From: Capsicum annuum | Taxonomy: Eukaryota; Streptophyta; Magnoliopsida; Solanales; Solanaceae | DNA length: 64,000 bases | NCBI RefSeq assembly: GCF_002878395.1 | Contig: NW_025856392.1 | Span: forward strand, 1-64,000 | Direction: 5' to 3' | Shown: positions 1 to 11,701 of the stretch, piece after piece | Position numbering within the stretch: position 1 is the first letter of the stretch | How the letters are laid out: each line of letters starts with the position of its first letter | Notes under the pieces: generated by a model | Told to the model about the DNA's origin: nothing | The model's input: the letters and a program-made list of their open reading frames with translations, nothing else | The model's database searches: none | Made by a program: the position numbers and the translations under genes

Positions 1-58
1 CTTTAGGTAGAGAAACTTCAAATTGCTATTTCTAAGTGGTACACAAATTAGTGTTATC

Positions 59-235
59 ATGGGTGGACAGATTAGTAGTTGTGCAATGCCTCAAGCTAAC
101 AATAAAGGAAATTGTGTATATTGGCCTTCAGTTACTTCTACTACACCAATTGTGATGGTTCCACAGGTTGATTCTCCACAATCACTTCCAATGGAGAGGT
201 GAGCTTTGAAATCTCAAAACCATCAAAAGCATGGG
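59..235 (+). pseudogene. Unrecognised exon-like segment, copy 1
   Basis: An open frame from the ATG at 59 reads about 47 codons (MGGQISSCAMPQ...) to a TGA near 200. The frame continues past that stop into a stretch matching copy 2 at 2517-2740, where the stop position reads CGA (Arg). The two copies stay alignable at protein level (shared SLPMER and SQNHQKHG), so this looks like a duplicated coding exon, not random sequence. I do not recognise the protein. Similarity ends near 235. Both copies are broken, so neither is functional as it stands. Confidence 0.4.
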
Positions 236-334
236 TCGACAGACATAAAACAAGTTAGTTTTAGTATTTTTGGCCACAAATTGTTTTCCAATTCAACTTT
301 CATATAATGAGTCAGCTAAAATATAAGAAATGAT

Positions 335-575
335 GATCAAAACCACACCTGAACTATCATTTTTTTTAGATTTACATCCTAATTATCGATTGTTCCATTA
401 TCCTAGCTAACTTGAACTATCACCAATTGTCCATGGTATAGTTGGCATAATCAAATTTGACCTATGCTTAACCATTTAAATGAAAAATGATGATAATTCA
501 AGTAGGAAAAACGAATAGTTGATAGTTTGGTGTTGAACTTTCATAAAAGTGATAGTTCAATGTTTTTGACCATAA
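335..575. mobile_element. MITE-like element with imperfect terminal inverted repeats
   Basis: The left end (gatcaaaac...ctgaactatcattttt) is an imperfect inverted match of the right end (aaaagtgatagttcaatgtttttgacc) over about 30 bp. The interior is non-coding and itself partly self-complementary, with several copies of the gaactatca word in both orientations. Size (about 240 bp) and structure suit a small non-autonomous DNA transposon. No clear target duplication is visible, so the superfamily is not assigned. Confidence 0.5.
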
Positions 576-1855
576 CACAAAATATAACTAACAGTAACCC
601 ATAAACAAAATTGAATTGCTCATCATTTATGAATAAGGCATGTTACGTTCTACAATATATAAAAGTTCTTTACGAAATTGATTCAAGGGAAAATTCCCCA
701 TCATAGGTAATAGTTCTTTAAAAAAATTCGCACGAGAGACTTCACCTACTAGAGGAGAAATTTGATATAGGTAAGCACAGAATATATTTTCAAAATATGA
801 TCCCATGTAAGAACCGAACCCACTCTATACATGTCGTGTATATGAAATTCTTTTCCTAATGGTTATTTTAATCAATCGTTTAATAGTTATAAAGATTGCC
901 AAGGGTACTTTAGTTACCATTATCATAATTTGTGATCAATTGTCATTTTGTAATTAAAATATGATTTAGCGGATTATTGAAAATTTTGTTTATAAGCAGA
1001 AAAAAGCAAAAACTTATCTACCACAACTTGAACCAAGAGATGAAATTTCAATTTCCATGGAAGACATTAGAACATTTTATGTCTGGAATGTGAAATATAA
1101 GTACGCCGACTAAAAATAATTTTCCATGATCAAAGCTTGATTCAAGTGTTTACCATCTATTCACAGCCATCCTACTTTTACAATTATTGGTTTTTGCATT
1201 TTCTTTTTAGGTATTGGCTAAATAACAAAAGAAGGATGTACTTTCTTGAGAACACAGATGTGGACACGATTAACCCGGCTCTTGCTTTGCACAATTCATT
1301 ATGACATGCTAAGAAAGTTTGAGTGCTTTTTATCCTGATTATTGAGGTGATTTTGTTCTAGCTAATGGACTTCAAAAAGGTAATTTCATTGTAATATATG
1401 CTGATTTGAAGTATGGAAAATATGTAAGTCTGTAGTCATGTTATACTTCTTTAGTTTTGTTATAGGTTTTTAGCATGTAATTTTCTTTGTAATTTGAGTT
1501 AAAATTATTGAAATATGGATAACAGTTGATACGAGAAATAAAAGTGATGACGAATGAAGCAAAGTTAGACAGCACACAAACCGCAAAGAAACACATGTGT
1601 AAAACAACTGATGTTGCGTCCTCTCCAATTGCACAAGCAGTTAGATAGTCCAGCAAAAAAGAAACTAATCTTAAACAAGTGAGTAGTAGTTGTCATCTTT
1701 TATTTTATGAATTAGTAACATAGTATTTGCAAACTAGAATTCTCTATTGATGACCTTGACTTATGCAAACTACATATTTATGAGGTTCGTAATTGTTAGT
1801 CAAGGATACTATCTAATGTAGATGTATATGTAAGTTATAATCTGAAAGTGTTGAA
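576..1855. other. AT-rich intergenic stretch, nothing recognised
   Basis: No coding, RNA-gene or repeat signature that I can support was found here. Short open frames are unsupported by codon pattern or similarity. Confidence 0.5.
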
Positions 1856-2040
1856 GGGTAGTGTTGTTGTAATCGATAAAGTTGTTGTCATGTGACTTGG
1901 AGGTCATGGACTCAAGTTATGGAAACCGCCTCTACTAAAAATGCAGGGTAAGGTTGCGTACCTTAGACCCTTGTGGTCTGACCATTCCAAGACCTCACAT
2001 ATAGCGGGAGCTTAATGTACCAGCCTGTCCTTTCTTTTTG
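1856..2040 (+). mobile_element. tRNA-derived SINE (Solanaceae TS/SolS type)
   Basis: The order of blocks matches the Solanaceae SINE consensus as I know it: a tRNA-like head with decayed A box (1870s) and B box-like ggactcaagtt (about 1911), then gaaaccgcctct, atgcagggtaaggttgcgt, tagacccttgtggtct, atagcgggagcttaatg and a T-rich 3' tail with ttctttttg. It is a full-length but mutated copy on the plus strand. Such elements are transcribed by RNA polymerase III and mobilised by LINE proteins. Target duplications are not clear. This copy is the best family-level marker for the source organism. Confidence 0.85.
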
Positions 2041-2516
2041 TAATTTGAATATGTTGATACATTGACCGAGTAAAGAACTTGTATTCTATCAGCGACTTTT
2101 GGCTAATTATTGTTGCAGCATAGCACTCTTTTGATATTATACCTATCTGGCTTGATAGATTAAAATCGTTTTACTGATTTTACTCTATTAGTATAGGAGA
2201 GACAAGCTCTTCATAGTTGAATAGTATGTTCATGACTCTCGTCGGCCATTGTTAGTGTCTTTAGATAAGTATGTTTATGACTCCCATTGATCGTTGTTAG
2301 TCTCTTTCGATAAGTATGTTCATGACTCTTTTTTACCATAGTTAGTGTCTTTAGATATTATTTACAAGAACAGAGAAGTAACGGAGGTCAAATTAGGCCA
2401 CAAATATATCAACGACCCTTCAAACCTAGCACTAATTTAAATTTTTATATCTTATTCAACTTAGCTAGTACCTATTGATAACTCATTTTACTAAGAAACA
2501 TCACTATGGCTTATTC

Positions 2517-2740
2517 AAAGTACTATTTCTAAGCAGTGCACAGATTAGTGTAATGATGGGTGAACCGATTAATAGTTATGCAATGCCTCAAGCTAAAAAT
2601 AAAGTAAATTAGGTATATTGGCCTTCGGCTACTGCTACTACACCAATTGTTATTGTTCCACAGGTTGATGCTCTACAATCACTTCCAATGGAGAGGCGAG
2701 ACTCGCAATCTCAAAACCATCAGAAGCATGGCTTAGGTGA
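2517..2740 (+). pseudogene. Unrecognised exon-like segment, copy 2
   Basis: This is the diverged second copy of the segment at 59-235, about 2.46 kb downstream and in the same orientation. It reads MGEPINSYAMPQAKNKVN, a TAG stop, then VYWPSATATTPIVIVPQVD and onward through SLPMERRDSQSQNHQKHG. Each copy has a stop where the other has a sense codon, so the ancestral exon was open across the whole segment. The product is unknown. It lies about 80 bp upstream of the transaldolase relic, but nothing shows they belonged to one gene. Confidence 0.4.
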
Positions 2741-2817
2741 ATGTATCATATAGGTGAATTCTTAGAATTTACTTTTCTAATCTAAGTCTATTAGAAACTT
2801 TTGTCTCAGTTTCTTAG

Positions 2818-3015
2818 CGTTTATCAAGTTGCTGTTGCTGCTCAAGCTGGTGCTTCTATCATTCAGATTTTTGTTGGTCGCCTAAAGGTAAACTCTTTTT
2901 TCTTATTAAGAAATTTTTTTGTTTGAATTTCTTTAATTCTTTTGGAATAACATTTATCACTATTTGCAGGATTGGTCTCACAATCATAGTGGTGACTCTA
3001 GAGTTGAAAGTGCTT
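2818..3015 (+). pseudogene. Transaldolase relic, two exons with intron
   Basis: Transaldolase interconverts sugar phosphates in the non-oxidative pentose phosphate pathway. Exon 2818-2887 reads VYQVAVAAQAGASIIQIFVGRLK, the strand of the family that carries AQAG and FVGRL. It follows a ttcttag acceptor and ends at a gtaaac donor. An 82-bp intron (2888-2969) ends in ttgcag, and the next exon continues in phase as DWSHNHSGDSRVESA. This matches the conserved DW-x-NHSGD continuation in plant transaldolases. Beyond about 3015 the frame dissolves and no other exons are visible. Intron retention shows it came from genomic DNA, not a processed mRNA. Capture by the CACTA element ending at 5768 is possible but unproven. 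Confidence 0.75.
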
Positions 3016-3124
3016 TTAGCACTATTTTGTTTTCCACTTTGTTTTTGGAGTTGAAAGTGCTCTCACATTTGATGATTTGGTGAGAACATATGTATTCTCT
3101 TCCTGTTGCATAAAGGTTATAGTT

Positions 3125-3690
3125 TTATTTGCAATACCAACCTTCTAATCTATATGACCACCGTTTAAAGCCTAATCTATACATTAAACTTAATGACCAT
3201 TATTAAGTAAACAACCTTATAAACTTAATGGCCACGGTTTAACCTTATAACCTTATAATAGTATACAAACTTATAACTGTATAACCTTAACGGCCACCGT
3301 TTAACCTTATAAACTTAACGACCACCATTTAACCTTATAACCACCGTTAAGTAAACAACCTTATAACCTTATAACCTTACTGCTCACCATTTAACTTTAT
3401 AACCTTATATTAGTAAACAATGTTATAATCTTTATGGCCACCATTTAATCTTATAACCTTATAACATGAACGGCCACCATTTAAACTTATAACCTTATAA
3501 CCTTAACGACCACTTTTTAAACTTATAACCTTATATTAGTAAGCAACCTTATAATAGTAATGAAAGTTGTTTAATCTTATAAATTTATAACCTTAACGGC
3601 CACCATTTAACCTTATAACTTTATAACCTTAACGACCATCGTTTAACCTTATGACCACCATTAAGTAAACAACCTTATATTAGGACTATG
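3125..3690. repeat. Imperfect minisatellite (cttataacc / ggccaccgtttaa)
   Basis: A degenerate tandem array is built from the words ccttataacc, cttaacggccacc, gtttaacc and agtaaacaacc, in units of roughly 35-60 bp with variable internal duplications. It is confined to this interval. It resembles no rRNA or telomere unit. Confidence 0.75.
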
Positions 3691-3699
3691 ATGATAGTC

Positions 3700-5200
3700 C
3701 TTATAAACTTAAATTGTCATTATCCTTTTGTTTTGCTTTGTAGTGACGAGCTATTGCTGCAGTACACATAAAAGAAAAGTGTAAATTCACCTGTTGTAGA
3801 AGAAGCAATATATGACTTTATAAGACATATAGTTTCTGAATGGGTAATAAATCTGTGGTACTCCAGTATAACTTCTGATACACAGGGTCTGGATGAACTT
3901 GTGTAGATCATGAATGGTGTTCTATGAGAAATTTCATGTGGCATGAGAATTGAGAACTATTAATCTTATAGGTCTTATTACAAGGTTTAAAATTTTTGTT
4001 TCAAGATGTTTCTAAAGATTTTCTTCTTATGTTGAGGAAGTCATTCAACTGAACACATGCAAGGATATTATCAATCTAATACACACTCATCTGGAGATTT
4101 TTCGTAGAAGCAAAATACTAATTCAGAAGAAACAGGCATAACATGGTCTCGCTGTAGTTGCATAGCGGATGGACATAGAAAAGTAAGTTTGTCGAAGAAC
4201 TTATTTATGGTAGTGTGTATCCAAACACCCCAACATCTATTGATGTTAGTTACTCACAACAACCAATTACAAAATAGAATTACATTATGAAATATTCTTC
4301 CTTCAATACCCTTCATATTTTGGTATAAATTTGGTATCCCTCCTCCTTGTCCTGAACCAGTAGAGGTGTAAGTCATAAGTGTTCAGTTTAATTGTTGGTT
4401 TATTTTGTGGTTCTGTATAGAACTGGCAGTTATCAGATGTCTTTGTTATTGATTGTGCTGAGTTATAGAACCCATGATCATTTTTGCTATCATCTTATCC
4501 TAATCTTATCGTCGCCACCTTCTATAGTAAATATCTAAAGTTTAAGAACAATTGGTTGTTGTATTTTTTGTGGGTGCGTATTGCTCTGATGTTTTAGATG
4601 ATCTAATAGTCACTCCGAGAGATTAAATCATTTGGGAAGTTTGCCTACATTTTTACAGATGAAGCCACCACTTGTTAGTTTTAACAAAAGTTTCTGAGAA
4701 TTTTATTTATCATGGGCAGTTTATGAAGTCGCCTAACTTTTTTTGTAAATAAGGAATTACTCTATTAGTATTGACAATATTTTTTGAGAATCTCATGTAT
4801 CATGAATACTAATATATGATACATATGATAAATTGACTTTTTTCTTTATGATGTGAACATTCTCAAGAATAAAATTAGCCTTATAATTTTCTAATATATC
4901 CTCCCTCTAATTTAGGTGTATATGGATGTGGAAGATGCTTACTTAATACAGAGTAGCAAAGTGACAAACAAACAACCAGAATTTGAACTGGAGGTCCTGC
5001 TCATGAAATTACTTTTGTCAATAGTGCAATTAAGCATTAAATCTCTAATACTAGTGCAATTTTGGATTATGAGATTATTAATGAATAATTTTGTTTTGTG
5101 ATATGTATATATTGTGTTATAATTTATTATATATGTAAATAAAAATTTACATTAATTAATACAACTTTTTTTATAAATCATTTCAATTTAATGACATATG
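3700..5200. other. Non-coding stretch, nothing recognised
   Basis: An open frame of 61 codons at 4916-5101 follows a pyrimidine tract and an ag dinucleotide like a splice acceptor, but its protein is not recognisable. The tail (about 5100-5200) is very AT-rich. No function is proposed. Confidence 0.4.
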
Positions 5201-5204
5201 GTAA

Positions 5205-5768
5205 TCATTGTTGCAATGGATCAATAAACAATTACAATAGGTAGTCAAAAAGTGCTGCAACAGAATATCAAAAGTGTCGCAATAGATTCTATTGCAATGG
5301 TTTAATGTCGTTGCAATAGAAGTTATTGCAATGGTTCATAACCATTGCAATAGATTAAAATAGGCGTCCTAATAAGTAATGAAATAGTTGTCAAAGTTAA
5401 TCAAAAAGCATTCCTATAGATTAACAAAAGCGTCACAATAGATGATATTACAACGATTACCAACCATAGCAATAGCATCTATTGTGATATTTTATAACCA
5501 TTGCAATAGATGAACAAAAACGTCTCAATAAGTCAATAAAGAACCATCGTAATAGGTATATCTATGGCAACGATTGCCAGAAACCGTCACCGTAGCTCTA
5601 CCTATGGTGATGCTTTAGAGAACCGTTGTAAAAACTATTGCAATAGACCTAGCACAATGCCCACCTATGAGATGCTTGTAGAGCCATTTCGATAGGTCTA
5701 CGACAATGGTTTTTGTTTCAATTGCAATGGTTTTGCAACCATCACCATAGATCTAATTTCTGGTAGTG
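5205..5768 (-). mobile_element. CACTA (En/Spm-type) transposon, one terminus with subterminal repeats
   Basis: The interval ends in ctaatttctggtagtg. Read on the minus strand this begins CACTACCAGAAATTAG, the terminal signature of plant CACTA transposons. Inside it, more than a dozen short subterminal repeats based on attgcaatgg / ccattgcaatag occur in both orientations, as expected for transposase-binding repeats. The opposite terminus is not visible in 1-5200, so the element is either truncated or starts outside the window. Right-flanking sequence soon becomes a gypsy pol relic. Confidence 0.65.
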
Positions 5769-5814
5769 TTTTTATACTATCCCTGTGAGTTTTCGTTGAA
5801 TGTTATGACTTTTG

Positions 5815-6536
5815 TAGATTATTTCATTTCTAAATAAGGGATCATGGTGGTTCCACAGAAGGTTTTGGTGGTTAAGTAGTGTCCTAGACCCATAACTCTA
5901 ACTGAACTTTAGAGCTTCTTAGGTTTTCTGGTTAATGTAGAAGGTTTGTGGTGAGTTTCTCCTCTATTATGGCCCTATTGTATAAGTTGACTCAAAAGAA
6001 GGTAAAATTCTCGTGGTATAATACTTGTGAAGGTAGTTCTGAGAAGTTGAAGGATAAGTTGACTTTGAATCTAGTCTTGGCTCTGCTTGAGGACGCTGAT
6101 GGTTTTGTTCTCGATTGGGATACATTCCAGGTCGGATTAGGTTGTGTGTTGATGCCGCATGACAAGGTGGTTGCTTATTATTCAAAGAAATTGAATGTTC
6201 ATGAGAATAATTATTCATCCCATGATTTGGAATTAATAGATATGGTATTTACATTAAAGATTCGACGGCATTATTTTTATGGGGTCCATGTTGATATTCA
6301 TTCTGATCCTAAGAGTCTGCAATACGTGTTCACCCAGAAAGAATTAAATCACAGTGAAGGGAGGTGACTTCAGTTACTAAGGGACTATGACATGAGTCTC
6401 CACTATCATCCAGGTAAATCTAACGTGGTTGGTGATTATGTTAGTATGTTATCAATGGGAAACTTGTCTCATGTGGATAAGGATAATTGGTATTTGGTGA
6501 AGAAAATTCACCATTTGTCTAATCTATGAGTTCTTC
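5815..6536 (+). pseudogene. Ty3/gypsy RT C-terminus and RNase H relic
   Basis: The early part reads through stops as a degraded RT connection domain (PRPITLTEL-stop-SFLGFL). From 5948 an open frame of 139 codons gives the gypsy RNase H: LTQKKVKF, then DADGFVLDWDTFQVGLGCVLMPHDKVVAYYSKKLNVHE, then NYSSHDLELIDMVFTLKIRRHYFYGVHVDIHSDPKSLQYVFTQKELN. A stop follows at the usual RRW, then RDYDMSLHYHPGKSNVVGDY. Catalytic Asp positions partly survive (FVLDW for the usual VYCDA). Integrase is absent: at 6537 the frame gives way to an LTR-like start. Confidence 0.85.
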
Positions 6537-7130
6537 TGTAAGACCCCATAAAATTCTAGTTCAATTCAGTCCTATATAGCTTGTAATAAGGGATCCTAGA
6601 CTTAGAAAAGTTTAGCTAAGTGTTGAGACTTAGAGTTATTTTTATCGTTCATAATTGGACGATCTTAGTTTCTATCTTTAAGACGTTATAATGTAAATTT
6701 TTAAGTTTATTCATGATCATGGATGTCAATAGGTCATCCTGAGTAAGTTTTGGAAATTTTGAACATTGTTTGAGTCATGGTTGGATTTAAAAAACAACAA
6801 GCCAATGTGATCTAAATGTGTCATGTTGTCTATCGTGTCTACAGCATCGACACGATGCATTGGTGATAGCATCGATCCCATAACCACAATAAGTTATGGG
6901 AAAAAGAGTCATTTTCCACCCGAAGAGTACTGGGATATTCTTAGGCCATCTTCGTGACATTGGAGCCGATTTAGCCTAAAAAGAGTACTTGTGTAGAGAT
7001 GTTATCCCTACTCACCCATTTTGGGCCTTTGGACCTTTATTTGGCAAACACATTGCAAGCCATGAGCCTTTAAGTTATTATCCCTCTTTTGAACCCTACG
7101 CTCATTAAACTTCAAAATGCAGTTTGAGGC
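6537..7130 (+). repeat. LTR-like sequence starting TGTAAGACCCC
   Basis: This begins with tgtaagaccccataaaattc, a typical 5' edge of gypsy LTRs. It contains the gcatcgacacgatgcattggtgatagcatcg motif type seen in the other chromovirus LTRs of the window. The 3' edge is not defined. It abuts the RNase H relic directly, implying an internal deletion or a later insertion. Confidence 0.45.
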
Positions 7131-7639
7131 TAAAAGCATATATTGGGGGTGGTAAAGATTGAAGGTAGAAACATTGTCCAACAAAAATCATAGTGAGTGC
7201 CTATGTGATTAAGCATTGAGAAAAATGAATAGAAGAAATAAGAGACCCAACAAAGTAAAGAATTGCATGAATTTTGTAAGTAAAAAAATGAAAGATATCT
7301 GTTGAACCAATATAATGAAAGTAGGCGCTTGAAAAAGATAGAGTAGCATACTATAGTCAAGAACAAGATTAAACAGTGTGATGTAGATGTTTAAGGAGGG
7401 TAAAGCCTTGTTTCTCCCAAATGATATCCTACCCTACCCGAAACCTACGTGACAAGCTTACAAACACTTTCAAGATCTACAACAAAGTGCATCCCTCAGT
7501 TACCGCAATGGAAAACTAAGGGAAATAATTACAATCATTCAAGCTAATCAACCAACAACGATTTCAATCATTCCTCCGTGATCGCATTAGGTGCATTCGC
7601 GATCAAGCATTCTCAATTGTGTGAGATCTAAAAATGACC
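7131..7639. other. Unassigned stretch
   Basis: No supported feature. It may contain the degraded first part of the long LTR that is recognisable from 7640, since a weak match (gtgatcgcattaggtgcattcgcgat) resembles retrotransposon LTR sequence. Confidence 0.3.
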
Positions 7640-8772
7640 CAGGAAAAAAAATAAATTTGTGTTAGCCAACCCCAAATCTAATTTAAGCGCAAAAGTCATT
7701 CATTCTAGGGATTACCATAATTCTACTACGCTCTTGGTTTAGGGTTTTTGTAATTTCTTCAAGCTTAGAGCTTAAATTTATACTAATTTGAGACAAAATT
7801 TAATTAGAGGAGCTCTAAAGTGTATAATTGGCTTTGTCTATTAAATATTCATTTGAGTGTAAAGTATGCTTTGTCCTCTCTTTATTTATCTTATGTATAA
7901 CTTTGATGGACATCTTGGTCTATTTATTTTCATTATCCTTATGATTTGCTAGATCTACCTCATGGGGTTATGCTTGATAAGGGTACAATAGTATGTAGGT
8001 TGTGATGTATTTATGCAGATTCTAGTTTGTTGATGATGGCCTCTAATTTTTCTTAATTAAATTGGTTGGGATTTATGGGTGAAATCCCTAAATACACCAA
8101 ATGGGTTTAATGGATGAAAATACCAAGATCTTGAAAGCCTAAACCATCATTGAAAGAGGGGTATGGCTAAACTTTAGGAACTGAAAACAAGGCAATAGTA
8201 GACAGTTATTAGGTTTAGATTGATAATTTCCACTATCTTAAACATAAGGGTGATTACGAGGGTGACTATTCCTTGGGTACCATCCTATAAATAGGGGTGC
8301 GTAATTGCAGTATTGGGTGGATTTAATTGACACACTCGTTAGGTACTCGAATAAGTCAGTGAATTACATCTTTGAGGGTTTTTTGAACAACTAGCCTTAA
8401 GGACTCTCAACCCAGCCTACCATATTATCAACAAATATATTTCGCACTGAATTATCATGTACCCATACATAACTTTCCCCTTTGATAGCGTAATCCCAAG
8501 CTCCGTGATTAATTAATTACCTTTTAATTATTCTTAGTCTCGAATTAGTCCTTTAGAATCCCAAAAATTACTTTCACATCTGAACAAGATTGAAAACCCC
8601 TCAAACCATTTTAGACCATAGGTTTGACCTAAGAAAGAAACTTTTATTTTGGAATTACTCAATCGCCACCCACATTGTTCATTCTGGATTCGACCCTGAC
8701 TCCTAGTTGGGTAAATATATTGACAACAAACTCCTTTCACTTAAATTAACTAGTAAGTTTAATGTTATCAAG
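7640..8772 (+). repeat. Long LTR (Athila/Tat-like), left copy, 5' edge unclear
   Basis: This is collinear with 20400-21567. Shared blocks include tagggtttttgtaattt, the gggatttatgggtgaaa / aaatac / atgggttt block, the actatcttaaacataaggg block, accatcctataaatagggg, and the terminal tcgaccctgactc...ttgggtaaatatattgac...cttgcactta-type block ending gttatca. That last block is typical of the end of Athila/Tat-type LTRs. The copies are strongly diverged. This one and the one at 20086 could be the two LTRs of a single old non-coding element split by element 1. Confidence 0.55.
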
Positions 8773-8861
8773 GGGCATAACATAGGATGTCAAGTGTTTA
8801 CTCAATTGGGTTTTGTGTTGACTATGACTGTACCCTAATAATGTTAGGGATCCAAGATAAA
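8773..8861. other. Insertion-site flank of element 1, with left TSD ataaa (8857-8861)
   Basis: A short remnant lies between the long LTR end and element 1. The last five bases, ataaa, are repeated immediately after element 1 (18970-18974). Confidence 0.7.
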
Positions 8862-11332
8862 TGTAACACCTCGAATCTGGTACCAGGAATGCTACAAGAT
8901 GCTCATAACCCCGAGCAACCATAAGCTAACCTATGAATGATATCTGTACCTGAACACTGCAAAATATACTGTATAATGCGGAAATAAAGGCTGAAAGGCC
9001 ATAAGGTTCAAAACTATAACATAACTGATAAAACATAAAATTTGGATGGGGTATGAAATACCCAAAATAACTACAATAAACTGTCTGAACATTGTAGTCT
9101 GAATAGCTTCTAACTGTCTGAATAAGGAGTTGAAGGGACATGCCCCTAACTAACTCTATTTACTAAAAGATAACTAAAATAATGAAATAACTAATAATGT
9201 CATCCTCGAATGATGAGGAATCACTGCTAAACGGGCAGCTACAGATGCTCTGGAGCTCATGCTTCTTAACATATGGTATAAAATACCATAGCACTAATGT
9301 GTCAGTACGATTGAATGTACTTATTTGATATGAGGTAGGATGAATGCAAAGGGTACATATGCATGAACTGAACTAACTGACTATATAACATGAACGTGAG
9401 AATCCATATATGAATACATAATAATTGTAACTAAGTTTGTGATAACATGATTACTGAACCCGAGTACTAATAGTGTGATATACTAATAATTGTATAACTA
9501 AAATAACTGATACTGAGCGATTGTTTCTAACAGTCTAGGTTCTGATGGAACTAGCCGAGTTTCTTACTATTCTAAGTTGAATGAATCTGACAGTATTGAA
9601 TGCAGTAGAACTATCTGAGTTCTATTACTGAGACAGAGACAGTGCGAAGTAGTCGTTTAACCGACACACCCCAAATAATGCATTATAGTTGAGTTGGGGT
9701 CCAATCTGCAACTATAATTGGAAAGGTGTTAATACTGTGCCATCGTTATGAACAAGGTATGGGTGACCCTTATCTGACAGTGTCCCTAAAAGAGAATGGT
9801 GGGACCCTTATCTGACAGAGTTTATCCACTCCATCAACTGTTCTCTGATAGTGTTGATGTATCAAGTTATGGTGGATACATTGTTCTAGAACTGAAGGAT
9901 TACTTATAACAATCACACCCTCATCGGACAGTATGTGTTCCCATCCTTGGGTTCAGTCGGTGCTAATTCCTACTCCTATATGAATAGACACTGAACATGA
10001 TTAACTTAACTGGACTACACCAAGATCATTAAATTATGTGGACTAAAAAATTGCTTTTGAGATCTGATAACTGTCTGAGATTTATGAGATTACTGGATTA
10101 CTGAGATTTACTGGAATATCTGATATTACTGGATTGATACTTAATTCACTGAGTTTTCCTGATCACATGATTAGATGTGTTCGAGAGATCATGGCTTGAC
10201 TGAGATTATCATGAAAGCATGACATTGACTCTAGGCACACAGCTTAATTATCGGGTACAAGTACCCCCAAGACTCGATAGCATAAAAGTAATTCATGGCA
10301 TGAATTCTAAAGCACAACAATGGCTACACCTATATCCATAATCCATTGACTAAGACATTTCATCAAATATATGGGGAGCACACTTTGGTTATATATTCCT
10401 CAACACTTGTTATAATCATGAAGACATCAATCAACTTGTAAATTGAAGGGTTTATCATGAATATCGCGTAATTCATCAGATATTAGAATTAATTCTTGTA
10501 ATTAATAGTCTAGAACATAGAACGAAACCTAACAACAACATAAACACCAATTTTCAATTCAATCAAATCGTGAACATTCATAAATATACAAATCTTGGAT
10601 TTTGAAAATAGATTCTAGATTTTCATGGCGAAAGAGACCAATGAATCAACACATGAAATACCGTAGAATGTAACTCCGTAAAGATCCTTGGAGATATTCT
10701 TGATCCTTTCCCTTGAATTTTTATTATTAGGGGTTCTTGGCTTTGAGAGTGTATGAAGAAATTGGGCAAAAATAGAGTGAATAATGATATACTTAGGTCA
10801 TGTAGGGTTAAATTTCATTTTTAAGGCTGAACTAAAAGCATGGGAAAAGACCTATTCATCCCTCGATGCATCTTTTAAATTTTGTGAAAAATTTCCCAAC
10901 CTGGACCTTTTGCACGACGCGGCACTATCGCACCGTGTCACTGGAATTAGAAAACTGGGAAATTGGACGATAGCACGACACGGGGTAATCGGGGAGCTTC
11001 ACTGGATTTTGACAATTTGGATATGGGAGCACTTCGTGATGCGGTGAAATCACGGAGTCTTACTGGAAATTGACAAATGTTATTTTGGATTATGGCGTGA
11101 CGCACCACTAATAGAGATGACGATGTTTTACGATTGAAACTTTAATTCACCATAATTTCTTACCCAGATGTTGGATTTAGGCAAATTTGGTATCAATGTA
11201 AAGTTTATTAAATTTTACACAAAATAAAAAGTGAAAATCTTAAAAATTCCGCATGCAATACATCATTCAATTTAGAAGATAATACTTGACATTCTTGGGA
11301 CAAAATTAGTTAGGAAACTTTGGCGTATTGCT
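8862..11332 (-). repeat. Element 1 3' LTR
   Basis: It starts tgtaacacctcg and ends near ggcgtattgct, a mutated form of the ggggtattaca end. It aligns end to end with 16525-18969. It includes the gatgcggcactatcgcaccgtg type of GC-richer motif (10910-11040) shared with element A. Confidence 0.9.
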
Positions 11333-11365
11333 ATATCTCCCTCTTGGGAACATTCATCCTTAAAT
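11333..11365 (-). promoter_or_regulatory. Element 1 polypurine tract and upstream hairpin motif
   Basis: On the minus strand the purine run aagagggagatat sits directly before the 3' LTR, where plus-strand DNA priming occurs. Just upstream is catttaaggatgaatgttc, the mutated form of a catt-c-aggatgaatg motif found at the same place in every gypsy family here. Confidence 0.75.
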
Positions 11366-11701
11366 GCGACTGACTGAGACAGAAGAAACTATTGAATAAA
11401 ATACCTACTCAACATAAGCAACTGAAACATGACTATATTTTTTAGATTCATACTAACCATGCTTATCTGATGCATGATTTCATAACTAAGCTGACTCATG
11501 AATACATGACTGAAATTTCTGATAACTGAGTTTCTCACTAGGAGAATGCATGTCTGATTCATGAAGACATGAGTAATCTAATTCATTAACATATGACTAA
11601 ATATGCAATGGTACTGAGTACCAAGTTTATAATAGAGTTTTGAACATTAAATTTATACCAAAATTGTAATTGAAATCTTGACATAAAAACTAAAAAGCTT
11701 A

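Noticed and set aside
1856..2040. Functional tRNA gene from A/B box-like sequence
   Set aside because: The rest of the sequence matches a SINE body and no tRNA fold is retained.
3125..3690. Interstitial telomere repeat
   Set aside because: The units are ccttataacc-like, not the plant ccctaaa repeat, and spacing is irregular.
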